From Jejuia sp043557195 (GTDB lineage: Bacteria; Bacteroidota; Bacteroidia; Flavobacteriales; Flavobacteriaceae), in NCBI GenBank assembly GCA_043557195.1, contig CP121314.1, forward strand, positions 2,914,001-2,978,000: DNA of 64,000 nt. The letters are read 5' to 3'. How positions within the stretch are numbered: position 1 is the stretch's first letter; each line of letters opens with the position of its first letter. Shown piece after piece: positions 27,340 through 36,053 of this stretch. The notes below the pieces were generated by a model that ran no database searches, was not told the origin of the DNA, and worked only from the letters and a program-made list of their open reading frames with translations. The position numbers and the translations under genes were made by a program.

Positions 27340-28107
27340 TTATTCGTTTTCTTCAATATACATTCTGCGTACTTTTTTGAATAAGTTTGAAGAATACACA
27401 AAATCGGTAACAACTTCGTTATCTGTTTTAAAAATAGTTTTATTAGAGCCTTCCCAAGCTTTTAAACCATTTTTAAGGAAAACAATTTTTTCGCCAATTT
27501 CCATAACGGAGTTCATGTCATGCGAATTAATTACAGTAGTGATTTGATATTCATCAGTAATTTCCTGAATTAAATTATCTATAACAATCGCCGTTTTTGG
27601 GTCTAAACCAGAATTTGGCTCATCACAAAATAAATATTTGGGATTATTTACAATAGCGCGGGCAATGGCTACACGTTTTTGCATACCGCCAGACGCTTCA
27701 CTAGGCATTTTAGAATGCGCATCAGCAAGATTCACACGTTTTAAAACAAAGTCCACACGATCTTCCATTTCACTTTTACTCTGTTTGGTAAACATTTGAA
27801 GTGGAAACATCACGTTTTGAGCAATGGTCATAGAATCAAAAAGTGCACTACCTTGAAATACCATGCCTATTTCGGCCCGTATATTTCGTTTTTCATCTTC
27901 AGAAAGTTGCGAAAATATTTTTCCATCATAAGCAATAGTACCTTCTTCATATTCAAATAAACCCAATAAGCACTTTAAAAAAACTGTTTTACCAGAACCA
28001 CTCTGCCCAATAATAAGATTGGTTTTTCCTTTATCAAATGTTGTACTAATACCTTTTAAAACTTCAGTATCACCAAACGACTTATGCAAATTATTAACTT
28101 CAATCAT
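27340..28107 (-). CDS. mlaF: ABC transporter ATP-binding protein, MlaF-like
   Basis: This is the ATPase of a phospholipid-trafficking MlaFE(D)-type ABC transporter at the inner membrane. The Walker A is GQSGSGKT, the ABC signature ASGGMQKR, Walker B YLFCDEP, and the H-loop VINSHDMNS; the C-terminus has a short acidic tail (YIEENE). The length (255) fits the family. It overlaps by one base with the upstream permease gene (28107), so the pair is one operon. No MlaD substrate-binding gene is adjacent; in flavobacteria it may be located elsewhere. Confidence 0.9.
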   Translation of the reverse strand: MIEVNNLHKSFGDTEVLKGISTTFDKGKTNLIIGQSGSGKTVFLKCLLGLFEYEEGTIAYDGKIFSQLSEDEKRNIRAEIGMVFQGSALFDSMTIAQNVMFPLQMFTKQSKSEMEDRVDFVLKRVNLADAHSKMPSEASGGMQKRVAIARAIVNNPKYLFCDEPNSGLDPKTAIVIDNLIQEITDEYQITTVINSHDMNSVMEIGEKIVFLKNGLKAWEGSNKTIFKTDNEVVTDFVYSSNLFKKVRRMYIEENE

Positions 28108-28844
28108 TAGCTTAACAACATTTGGGTGAGTATATAATTTAAAACGATGATAACAACACTAGTCCATACAAAAGAGGTAGTGCTAGCTTTACCAACTTCA
28201 AGAGCGCCTCCCTTCATATAAAACCCATGAAAAGATGGAATTGTAGCTAGAATAAAAGCAAATACAAAGGTTTTTATGAAAGCATAAGTAACATGGAATG
28301 TTTCAAAATCATTCTGAATACCAACGATATAATCTTGTAAGGTGCTAAAACCTCCATATACACAGGCAGCCATCCCCCCAAGAATGCCTAAAAACATTGC
28401 GATGGATATAACGAAAGGATATAATAATAAGGAGATAAACTTTGGGAACACAAGATAGTTTAAGGAATTTATTCCCATAACTTCCAACGCATCTATTTGT
28501 TCTGTAACGCGCATAGTACCAATGCTTGATGTTATAAAAGATCCTACTTTTCCTGCCATTATAATAGACATAAATGTAGGAGCAAATTCTAGAATTATAG
28601 ACTGTCTTGTGGCAAAACCAACCAAGTATTTTGGTATCAAAGGGTTGTCTATATTCAAAGCAGTTTGAATAGTAACTACGCCACCAACGAAAAAGGAAAT
28701 AAACGCAACAATACCCAAAGAACCAATAATTAAATCGTCTATATCTTTTAATACCAATTGTTTCATTACGCTCCACTTTGTAGGCTTCCGAAACATCTCA
28801 ATGATCATTAAAAAATAAGATCCTATATTATGAAGGTATGTCAT
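28107..28844 (-). CDS. mlaE: ABC transporter permease, MlaE-like
   Basis: This is the integral-membrane subunit of the lipid transporter, 245 residues with five to six hydrophobic segments. The MlaE family region is seen in FAPTFMSIIMAGKVGSFITSSIGTMRVTEQIDALEVMG, which contains the EQIDALE coupling motif. Glycines and hydrophobic segments of the last part (VWTSVVIIVLNYILTQML) also match. It is the first gene of the operon, and the ATPase gene follows with a one-base overlap. It is divergent from the phosphatase gene. Confidence 0.9.
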   Translation of the reverse strand: MTYLHNIGSYFLMIIEMFRKPTKWSVMKQLVLKDIDDLIIGSLGIVAFISFFVGGVVTIQTALNIDNPLIPKYLVGFATRQSIILEFAPTFMSIIMAGKVGSFITSSIGTMRVTEQIDALEVMGINSLNYLVFPKFISLLLYPFVISIAMFLGILGGMAACVYGGFSTLQDYIVGIQNDFETFHVTYAFIKTFVFAFILATIPSFHGFYMKGGALEVGKASTTSFVWTSVVIIVLNYILTQMLLS

Positions 28845-28924
28845 ATAAAAAATTGTAAATGCTAAATTAAAAAAAACTTAGGGGTATTTAACCTTAATTT
28901 TAAATAATGATGCTTTAATATGCT

Positions 28925-28932
28925 TATTTTTG
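28925..28932 (+). promoter_or_regulatory. -7 box before the PafA-like phosphatase gene
   Basis: TATTTTTG matches TAnnTTTG. It ends 22 bp before the ATG at 28955, so an alternative TTG start at 28946 would lie very close to the expected transcription start. This supports the ATG. Confidence 0.5.
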
Positions 28933-28954
28933 ATATCAATAAATTTTGAATGAA

Positions 28955-30577
28955 ATGAAGTACCTAATAACCCTTTTATTTGTTTTAGCATTTAATTTTT
29001 CTGCAACTGCCCAAGTAGAAAAACCAAAATTGGTAGTAGGCATTGTAGTGGACCAAATGCGATACGATTATTTAACACGTTTCTATAAAAAATATGGAGA
29101 AGGAGGTTTTAAGCGTATGATGAATGAGGGTTTTAATTGCAAGAACAACCATTTTAATTATATACCTACTTATACAGGGCCAGGACATACATCTATTTAT
29201 ACTGGGACAACACCTAAATATCATGGAGTAATTGGTAACAATTGGTATGACAAAGAGATTAAAAAAATGGTGTATTGTGCTGAAGATAGTACTGTTTTTG
29301 CTGTTGGAACAACTTCAGAGTTAGAACGAATGTCGCCGCATAGAATGAAAACAACAACCTTCGCAGATGAGAATAGGTTATTTACCCAAATGAGAGGTAA
29401 AAGTATAGGGATTTCAATAAAAGATAGAGGCGCAATTTTACCAGCGGGTCATTCTGCTAATGCAGCATATTGGTTTAGAGGAAAGAATGAAGGCAATTTT
29501 GTGTCAAGCACCTATTACATGGAACAATTACCAAAATGGGTAGAAGATTTTAATGCATCTAAGAAAGCAGAGTCTTATTTAAAAGAATGGAATACCTTTT
29601 ATGATATTTCAACATATACAGAAAGTGGTCCAGATTTAAATGATTTTGAAGGAGGTTTTGAAGGAAAAGAAGCTGCGACATTTCCTTATAACTTGAAGAA
29701 ACTAGCAAAGAAGAATGATGGTTTAGATATCATAAAAGTGAGTCCATTCGGGAATAGTATTGTTGCAGATTTTGCTATTGAAGCCATAAAGGCGGAAGCT
29801 TTAGGGAAAGATGATATTACCGATGTATTAACCGTTAGTTTTTCTAGTACGGATTATATAGGGCATAATTTTGGAGTGAATTCAAAAGAAATTGAAGATA
29901 CGTATATTAGATTGGATAAGGATTTAGAACGTTTTTTTAAGGTTTTAGATGCTGAAGTAGGAGAAGGAGAATACACAGTATTTTTAACTGCAGATCATGG
30001 CGCAGTTGAGGTGCCAGCATATTTAAAGTCTGCCAAAATACCTGCGGGTTATATTAAGCGTTCTGAAAGAAAAGAACAGTTCCATAAATTCTTGAAAGAT
30101 AAATATGGAACGATTGATATTGTTGAGCACATTAGTAACAATCAAATTTTCTTGAATAGAGATATGATTAAAGCATTGGATTTGGATTTAGATGATGTTC
30201 AAGAAGAAATTGCTAATGAACAGTTAACCTATAAGAATATTTATAAGGTATATACCGCAACTACGATGACTACGAGCTATTTTAAGGATGGTATAGAACG
30301 TTTGTTGCAACTAGGTTATAATCAAAAGCGTTCAGGCGATATTTTGCTGGTTGATGATCCATCATTTATATCTTATTGGACAACGGGTTCTACACATGGC
30401 AGTGGTTTAAACTACGATACTCACGTACCTCTGTTGTTTTTTGGTAAAGGCATTAAACAAGGGCATACGTTCAAAAAAACTGAGATTACAGATATTGCGC
30501 CTACTATTTCAGCATTATTAGGAATTAGTTTCCCCAATTTTGCTATTGGTCAACCTTTGGAGTATATTTTTGAATAA
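28955..30577 (+). CDS. PafA-like alkaline phosphatase
   Basis: This is a periplasmic or exported phosphomonoesterase of the alkaline-phosphatase superfamily. The ATG at 28955 starts a signal peptide (MKYLITLLFVLAFNFSATAQ). The metal and nucleophile motifs are VVDQMRYDY (metal Asp), PTYTGPGHTSIYTG (Thr nucleophile), FSSTDYIGHNFG (metal Asp, His), TADHGA (metal Asp, His) and a last metal His in STHGSGLNYDTHVPLL. It resembles the PafA of Elizabethkingia and Bacteroides, with the conserved Lys/Asn segment TTATMTT-like (YTATTMTTSYF). The 540-residue length agrees. Confidence 0.9.
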   Translation: MKYLITLLFVLAFNFSATAQVEKPKLVVGIVVDQMRYDYLTRFYKKYGEGGFKRMMNEGFNCKNNHFNYIPTYTGPGHTSIYTGTTPKYHGVIGNNWYDKEIKKMVYCAEDSTVFAVGTTSELERMSPHRMKTTTFADENRLFTQMRGKSIGISIKDRGAILPAGHSANAAYWFRGKNEGNFVSSTYYMEQLPKWVEDFNASKKAESYLKEWNTFYDISTYTESGPDLNDFEGGFEGKEAATFPYNLKKLAKKNDGLDIIKVSPFGNSIVADFAIEAIKAEALGKDDITDVLTVSFSSTDYIGHNFGVNSKEIEDTYIRLDKDLERFFKVLDAEVGEGEYTVFLTADHGAVEVPAYLKSAKIPAGYIKRSERKEQFHKFLKDKYGTIDIVEHISNNQIFLNRDMIKALDLDLDDVQEEIANEQLTYKNIYKVYTATTMTTSYFKDGIERLLQLGYNQKRSGDILLVDDPSFISYWTTGSTHGSGLNYDTHVPLLFFGKGIKQGHTFKKTEITDIAPTISALLGISFPNFAIGQPLEYIFE

Positions 30578-30640
30578 TATTATAACTACTTGCCCTAATT
30601 TTATTCAAATACTCTTAAATAATAAAAAATAAAAAGCAGG

Positions 30641-30660
30641 AATGTTAGCTGTCTAACATT
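30641..30660. promoter_or_regulatory. Inverted repeat before the tandem-repeat surface gene
   Basis: AATGTTAG (30641-30648) and CTAACATT (30653-30660) are perfect 8-bp arms around CTGT. The right arm abuts TTTTG (30659-30663), a possible -33 element, and a TAATTTTA -7 box at 30680-30687 follows. It may be an operator, or a weak terminator of the preceding phosphatase gene, since four T residues overlap its end. Confidence 0.35.
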
Positions 30661-30718
30661 TTGAGTTCTCCTTTAAACATAATTTTATCAGGTTAATAAT
30701 TAATTAATCAATTTTATT

Positions 30719-33460
30719 ATGAAAAAAGAAGAACTATTTAAATTTACTTTGTCGAATTTTTGGCATGGAGTAAATGGATTTTTACTAATTGCCTTTTTAC
30801 TGGTTTATCAAGTTAGTGATGCTCAATCTGAAAAGGGTATTATTGATGGAGGAGAAATAAGTACTAAGGATAATACAAGTATTTGTCTTGACGGAAATTC
30901 AAGTCCTATAAATGCATATTTGGTTGGGGCTAAAGGAACGTATCAACAATGGATTATCACAGACTATGATAATGTTATACTAGCACTACCTGATGCTCCA
31001 CCTTTTAACTTTGAAGGTGCTGGCGCTGGAATCTGTAAAATATGGAGTGTTTCATATAAAGATATTTTTAATCTAGAAGCAGGTGTTAATTTATCTAACT
31101 TGGATGGGTGGTTTGATTTATCAAATTCAATATCCGTATACAGAAACCGACCAGACGCCGGAGAGTTAGTAGGCGGTCCATTTAAATTTACTGTAGGCGA
31201 TGGAGAGGCAGATAACATAGCAGAAGGTGCTATTACAGTAGAAGGTGGCGGCGTAGGAGCAAACAGCCAATGGGTTGTAACTGATGATCAAGGTAACATT
31301 TTAGGTTTACCCCCAAGCCCATATGTAGTAGACTTTGATGGTGCAGGCGAGGGTACCTGTTTAGTATGGTATTTACGATATGATGGAGATTTGATAGGAG
31401 CTGAAGTAGGCAAGAATGCAAACGACTTAGAAGGTTGTTTTAGTTTATCTAATTCTATTACAGTAATCAGAACTTATGAAGAGGCCAATGGCGGTACCAT
31501 TACGGGCGGGCCATTTACCTTCTGTGTAGGCGATGGTTATGCAGATAATATTGCAGAAGGATCGATTACCATAGAAGGTAGTTCAGGTATGACAGGGCAA
31601 TGGGTTGTAACTGATAATCAAGGGAATATTTTAGGTTTATCCCCAAGCCCATATGTAGTAAACTTTGATGGCGCAGGCGCAGGCGAGTGCTTGGTATGGT
31701 ACATGCGCTACAATGGAGAGATTACAGGAGCAGAAGTAGGTAAGAATGCTTCAGAGATAGAAGGAGATTTTGATTTATCAAATTCAATATCCGTATACAG
31801 AAACCAGCCAGACGCAGGAGAGTTAGTAGGCGGTCCATTTGAATTTACTGTAGGCGATGGAGAGGCAGATAACATAGCAGAAGGTGCTATTATAGTAGAA
31901 GGTGGCGGCGTAGGAGCAAACAGCCAATGGGTTGTAACTGATGATCAAGGTAACATTTTAGGCTTACCCCCAAGCCCATATGTAGTAGACTTTGATGGTG
32001 CAGGCGAGGGTACCTGTTTAGTATGGTATTTACGATATGATGGAGATTTGATAGGAGCTGAAGTAGGCAAGAACGCAAACGACTTAGAAGGTTGTTTTAG
32101 TTTATCTAATTCTATTACAGTAATCAGAACTTATGAAGAGGCCAATGGCGGTACCATTACTGGCGGGCCATTTACCTTCTGTGTAGGCGATGGTTATGCA
32201 GATAATATTGCAGAAGGATCGATTACCATAGAAGGTAGTTCAGGTATGACAGGGCAATGGGTTGTAACTGATAATCAAGGGAATATTTTAGGTTTACCCC
32301 CAAGCCCATATGTAGTAAACTTTGATGGCGCAGGCGCAGGCGAGTGCTTGGTATGGTACATGCGCTACAATGGAGAGATTACAGGAGCAGAAGTAGGTAA
32401 GAATGCTTCAGAGATAGAGGGCGATTTTGATTTATCAAATTCAATTTCCGTATACAGAAACCAACCAGACGCCGGAGAGTTAGTAGGCGGTCCATTTGAA
32501 TTTACTGTAGGCGATGGAGAGGCAGATAACATAGCAGAAGGTGCTATTACAGTAGAAGGTGGCGGCGTAGGAGCAAACAGCCAATGGGTTGTAACTGATG
32601 ATCAAGGTAACATTTTAGGCTTACCCCCAAGCCCATATGTAGTAGACTTTGATGGTGCAGGCGAAGGTACCTGTTTAGTATGGTATTTACGATATGATGG
32701 AGATTTGATAGGAGCCGAAGTAGGCAAGAACGCAAATGACTTAGAAGGTTGTTTTAGTTTATCTAATTCTATTACAGTAATCAGAAACAAAAAAGATAAT
32801 AATGAGTGTGATGTTAATGGAGGTTATTTAAAACCAGGTGGTTTATATCTTTTCTGTCAAGGAGATGGTATTGATGATTTTGCTGAAGATATTCAATTGA
32901 ATAATAATAAAGGTGAGAATTCTCAATGGGTAGTTACTGATGTTGAGGGTAATATCCTTGGCTTACCTGCAGACCCTGAAGCAGTTAATTTTGAAGTGGC
33001 TGGTCCTGGAGTATGTTTAATCTGGCATTTAAGCTTTAGTGGAGAAATTTATGGAGCAAGTGAAGGGAGTAATGCATTTAGGGACCTAAGCGGTTGCTAT
33101 GATTTATCTAACCCAATACCTGTATTCAGATTTCCATCAGATAGTGGATTATGTGATATTCTCATCTATGCAGGAAAACAATTATCTACAGATGTTGTAA
33201 GTGATGTTTCTATTTCAATGTATCCAAATCCAGCAAGTCATAAAGTGAAAATAGACTTATCTGAGTCAGTTTTGGAAGATATCACTGTTAGAATTCATAG
33301 TTTCACAGGAAGTGAAGTTTATAATAAGTCAACAAATCTAATTGGAAATAGATTGCTAAGTGTTGATATTAGTAATCTTTCACAAGGAACATACTTAGTA
33401 AGTATTACAGATAATGAAGACCGTTCAGTTAAAACAATTAAAAAACTAGTTGTGGAGTGA
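30719..33460 (+). CDS. Large secreted repeat protein with T9SS type-A sorting domain
   Basis: This is a 913-residue surface protein with an N-terminal signal region (about 1-36, GFLLIAFLLVYQVSDAQ). It contains seven tandem beta-rich domains of about 110 residues, each with QWVVTDxxGNILGLPxxP, FDGAGxGxCLVWY, GAEVGKNAxxxEG and FxLSNSIxVxR. The middle five (from nucleotide ~31161) are almost identical; the first and last are divergent. The last ~80 residues (SISMYPNPASHKVKIDLS...TYLVSITDNEDRSVKTIKKLVVE) form a T9SS sorting domain. I recognise the domain only as a recurring flavobacterial surface repeat; a binding or adhesive role is inference. Confidence 0.85.
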   Translation: MKKEELFKFTLSNFWHGVNGFLLIAFLLVYQVSDAQSEKGIIDGGEISTKDNTSICLDGNSSPINAYLVGAKGTYQQWIITDYDNVILALPDAPPFNFEGAGAGICKIWSVSYKDIFNLEAGVNLSNLDGWFDLSNSISVYRNRPDAGELVGGPFKFTVGDGEADNIAEGAITVEGGGVGANSQWVVTDDQGNILGLPPSPYVVDFDGAGEGTCLVWYLRYDGDLIGAEVGKNANDLEGCFSLSNSITVIRTYEEANGGTITGGPFTFCVGDGYADNIAEGSITIEGSSGMTGQWVVTDNQGNILGLSPSPYVVNFDGAGAGECLVWYMRYNGEITGAEVGKNASEIEGDFDLSNSISVYRNQPDAGELVGGPFEFTVGDGEADNIAEGAIIVEGGGVGANSQWVVTDDQGNILGLPPSPYVVDFDGAGEGTCLVWYLRYDGDLIGAEVGKNANDLEGCFSLSNSITVIRTYEEANGGTITGGPFTFCVGDGYADNIAEGSITIEGSSGMTGQWVVTDNQGNILGLPPSPYVVNFDGAGAGECLVWYMRYNGEITGAEVGKNASEIEGDFDLSNSISVYRNQPDAGELVGGPFEFTVGDGEADNIAEGAITVEGGGVGANSQWVVTDDQGNILGLPPSPYVVDFDGAGEGTCLVWYLRYDGDLIGAEVGKNANDLEGCFSLSNSITVIRNKKDNNECDVNGGYLKPGGLYLFCQGDGIDDFAEDIQLNNNKGENSQWVVTDVEGNILGLPADPEAVNFEVAGPGVCLIWHLSFSGEIYGASEGSNAFRDLSGCYDLSNPIPVFRFPSDSGLCDILIYAGKQLSTDVVSDVSISMYPNPASHKVKIDLSESVLEDITVRIHSFTGSEVYNKSTNLIGNRLLSVDISNLSQGTYLVSITDNEDRSVKTIKKLVVE
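31161..32790 (+). repeat. 657-bp tandem repeat, about 2.5 copies
   Basis: The start of the unit (GAGAGTTAGTAGGCGGTCC) recurs at 31161, 31818 and 32475, exactly 657 bp apart. Each unit encodes two of the 110-residue domains in alternation; the last unit is half-length. The copies differ by few bases (for example TTATCC at 31630 region versus TTACCC), so they arose recently or are homogenised by recombination. The same 62-codon antisense frame appears in each copy, further showing the identity. Confidence 0.9.
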
Positions 33461-33485
33461 TAATTCGAAAATAGTTTATATTATG

Positions 33486-33513
33486 AAGGCCACCTTAATT
33501 AATAGGTGGCTTT
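33486..33513. terminator. Bidirectional terminator between convergent genes
   Basis: GCCACCT (33489-33495) pairs with AGGTGGC (33504-33510) around TAATTAAT. T runs lie to its right (TTTCTATTT) and A residues on its left read as U on the other strand. It lies between the plus-strand repeat gene and the minus-strand glycosyltransferase gene. Confidence 0.6.
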
Positions 33514-34365
33514 CTATTTAAATACACTATTTTTAATACCATTCCATCTAAGTTTTCGGATGAATTTCCCCTCATCTTCAGATACCAAAAAGTCTGGTTT
33601 ATTTTTCCGAGCTTCAAAATAGCCAGCCATGTAATCTTTAAATAATTTGAAGCTTCCTTTTTTAGAAGCTAATTTAATAGCGGAAATTAAGGTTATAAAA
33701 AAACCATATCTCATTTTATACATGGCTTCACCTTGAAGATGTTTTGAGGCTGTATTGTAGTTAGCTCCTGTAGGCTTTAAATGTTTTACATGAAGGTTTT
33801 CATCAGTTAAAACTTCCCATTTATAATACTTTGAAAGTAGTTCGTCAACAGTGTCCCAACCCATAGAGCGTTTTAATTTTCCTATTTGCTCAAAACAGTC
33901 TTTTCTGTAAGCTTTTAGTGCACCTCGAATATGATCTTTTCTTGTTAGGTTTTCCAATACCCAATCTCCATTTTTTTCAATATAACAAAAACCTGATGCC
34001 ATTCCCAGTTTTGGATTTGTATTGAAATGTTTGGCAAGTTCTTCAAGATAGTTTTCTGGAAAAATTAAGTCTGCATCAAACTTGCAAATAATATCATAGT
34101 CTTCATCTAGAGTTTCAAAACCTTTGTAAAATGCATTGATAATTTTAAAACCAGGTAAATGTTTATCTGAAGATTTTGCATTAACAAGTGAAATAAAATC
34201 ATGCCTTTGTGTAAAACCGTCAACTACAGATTCTGTTTTATCTGTTGAATTATCGTTAACCACTACAATTCGTTTGGGTTTTAGAGTTTGTTGTGATAAT
34301 GAGTATAACGTTAAACCAATAGCGTCTGATTCGTTGTGAGCAGGTATGACGATGTAGAAATTCAC
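33514..34365 (-). CDS. Glycosyltransferase family 2
   Basis: This is a GT-A fold glycosyltransferase of 283 residues, N-terminal catalytic and C-terminal helical. The motifs are VIPAHNESDAIG, VVVNDNSTDKTE, and the DxD-type CKFDADLIFPE, with GWDTVDEL as the late acidic motif. It is the last gene of a three-gene minus-strand operon (KAS III-like, methyltransferase, this gene; spacing 2-3 bp), which suggests a joint pathway for a modified lipid or glycolipid. The sugar and acceptor are unknown. Confidence 0.88.
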   Translation of the reverse strand: MNFYIVIPAHNESDAIGLTLYSLSQQTLKPKRIVVVNDNSTDKTESVVDGFTQRHDFISLVNAKSSDKHLPGFKIINAFYKGFETLDEDYDIICKFDADLIFPENYLEELAKHFNTNPKLGMASGFCYIEKNGDWVLENLTRKDHIRGALKAYRKDCFEQIGKLKRSMGWDTVDELLSKYYKWEVLTDENLHVKHLKPTGANYNTASKHLQGEAMYKMRYGFFITLISAIKLASKKGSFKLFKDYMAGYFEARKNKPDFLVSEDEGKFIRKLRWNGIKNSVFK

Positions 34366-34368
34366 TTT

Positions 34369-34890
34369 CTAAACTCTTTCAGCATAAATAATATAGTATC
34401 TTGGTGTAAACCGTCTTAAAATAGGGCGAATACCTATTTTTTTAGTTGGGTTTGTCCATTTTTGACGGTCTATAATCTTCCAGCCAGATTTTTCAAGGAG
34501 CCAATCAAATTGCCAATCTTCAAACTCATGATAATGTCTATCAAGCATATCCGTTTTACTTCTGTAAGCCGATGAGAACCATAATTTAAGAGGAACGCTT
34601 GCTACTAATTTATCAGTTTTAATTGATTTTAAAACAGTAAATGGTGACAGTAAATGCTCAAAAATTTCGAAAGCCGTAACTACATCAGCATTTGAAGATG
34701 TAATGTTTGATGTATCTACATCTAAATCTTCACCTTTGGTGTTTTCTACTGAATATCCATGTTGCTGCATAATTTCAGTAAAAGGATTTACAACGCCCAA
34801 ATCCAAAATTGTTTCAGAAGGTGCAACATGTTTTTGTAGAAATTCAATAGTATGTTTAAAACGTTTACTAGGAAATGTGTTTTCGTACAT
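34369..34890 (-). CDS. SAM-dependent methyltransferase, atypical motif I
   Basis: A small methyltransferase-like protein of 173 residues. A Rossmann-type start is seen (ILDLGVVNPFTEIM), but the usual GxGxG loop is replaced by LGVVNPF, so SAM binding may be altered. Downstream the ADVVTAFEIFEHLLSPF stretch corresponds to the methyltransf_11 post-I region and HYHEFEDWQFDWLLEKSGW is the C-terminal part. It lies between the KAS III-like and glycosyltransferase genes with 2-3 bp gaps. The substrate is probably made by the neighbouring KAS III enzyme, which is inference. Confidence 0.8.
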   Translation of the reverse strand: MYENTFPSKRFKHTIEFLQKHVAPSETILDLGVVNPFTEIMQQHGYSVENTKGEDLDVDTSNITSSNADVVTAFEIFEHLLSPFTVLKSIKTDKLVASVPLKLWFSSAYRSKTDMLDRHYHEFEDWQFDWLLEKSGWKIIDRQKWTNPTKKIGIRPILRRFTPRYYIIYAERV

Positions 34891-34892
34891 TG

Positions 34893-35951
34893 TTACTGCT
34901 TGTAAACAATAGCATTAATATTCATCCCAGCGCCCACACTCGCAAAAATAATCACATCACCTTTATTTATTTCTTGTTGCTCCATATCTCCATTCAATAT
35001 TAAATCATACAAGGTGGGAACAGTTGCTACACTAGAATTGCCTAATTTTCCGATACTCATTGGCATAATACCTTCAGGCATTTCCATATCATGAAGCTCA
35101 TAGAAACGCTTCACAATTGCTTCATCCATTTTTTCATTTGCTTGATGAATCAATATTTTTTTAACATCACTAATATCGTAGCCACTTTTATCTAAGCAAG
35201 ATTTCATGGCTTGAGGAACATTTGTTAGTGCAAATTCGTAGATTTTTCTACCGTACATTTTAATGTAGCGCCTGTTGTCTTTTATTTCAGGATTATTGGT
35301 CTCTCCAAAATAAATAAAATGTGCTTCATCTAAAGCATAAGTAGCTGTTTCATGGGTAAGAATACCACCTTCATCTTCGGTAGCTTCTATAACTACAGCA
35401 CCAGCACCATCACTGTAAATCATAGAGTCTCTGTCAAAAGGGTCTATAACTCTAGAAAGGGTTTCAGCACCGATAATCAAACATTTTTTTGCAATTCCAG
35501 AACTGATAAAAGCATTAGCTTGAATAACACCTTCAACCCATCCTGGACAGCCAAAAAGCAAATCGTAAGCGACACATTTTGGACTTTTAATTCGAAGTAA
35601 ATGTTTTACACGAGAAGCAACACTTGGTACGGTGTCACTTTGTTGGCTATCATGCCTAACGTCTCCATAATTATGTGCTACTATGATATAGTCAAGATCT
35701 TCACGATCAATATCTGCGTTTTCAATAGCCTTTTCAGCGGCAAAAGAAGCAATATCCGAAGTATTTAAATGACTTTTGGCATAACGACGTTCGTCTATAC
35801 CCGTAATCGCTTTAAATTTTTTGACAATTACCTCACTTGGTGCTTTGATAGCAGAACCATCAGCATTTAAAAATTCGTGATTGTGGAAGTCTTCATTCTT
35901 TTCAATATTAGAAGGTATATAGCTTCCTGTACCAGTAATTTTAACATTCAT
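34893..35951 (-). CDS. 3-oxoacyl-ACP synthase III family protein (FabH-like)
   Basis: A thiolase-fold condensing enzyme of 352 residues. The Cys-His-Asn triad of KAS III is present: Cys in DLLFGCPGW, His in ILIHQANEKM, and Asn in KLGNSSVATVP. The start of the N-terminal half reads KITGTGSYIPSN. It is longer than housekeeping FabH (about 320) with the insert near residues 85-100, and it is not in a fab cluster. It begins an operon with a methyltransferase and glycosyltransferase, so it probably condenses acyl units in a specialised lipid pathway. The product is unknown. Confidence 0.85.
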   Translation of the reverse strand: MNVKITGTGSYIPSNIEKNEDFHNHEFLNADGSAIKAPSEVIVKKFKAITGIDERRYAKSHLNTSDIASFAAEKAIENADIDREDLDYIIVAHNYGDVRHDSQQSDTVPSVASRVKHLLRIKSPKCVAYDLLFGCPGWVEGVIQANAFISSGIAKKCLIIGAETLSRVIDPFDRDSMIYSDGAGAVVIEATEDEGGILTHETATYALDEAHFIYFGETNNPEIKDNRRYIKMYGRKIYEFALTNVPQAMKSCLDKSGYDISDVKKILIHQANEKMDEAIVKRFYELHDMEMPEGIMPMSIGKLGNSSVATVPTLYDLILNGDMEQQEINKGDVIIFASVGAGMNINAIVYKQ

Positions 35952-36053
35952 AAATCCGAAACTTGCTTATAATTAATTCTTAAGAGCAATATAAAATGAT
36001 TTGTAAAAGTAACAACGAATTTCTGAATAAAATTACGATGTTCAAACTGTGTT

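Noticed and set aside
31233..32735. Three identical 62-codon frames on the minus strand inside the repeat gene (31233, 31890, 32547)
   Set aside because: They are mirror images of the tandem repeat in the plus-strand gene, have no promoter and no plausible protein features.
31161..32790. CRISPR-like regular repetition
   Set aside because: The period is 657 bp and the units code for protein domains without spacers; this is a protein repeat.
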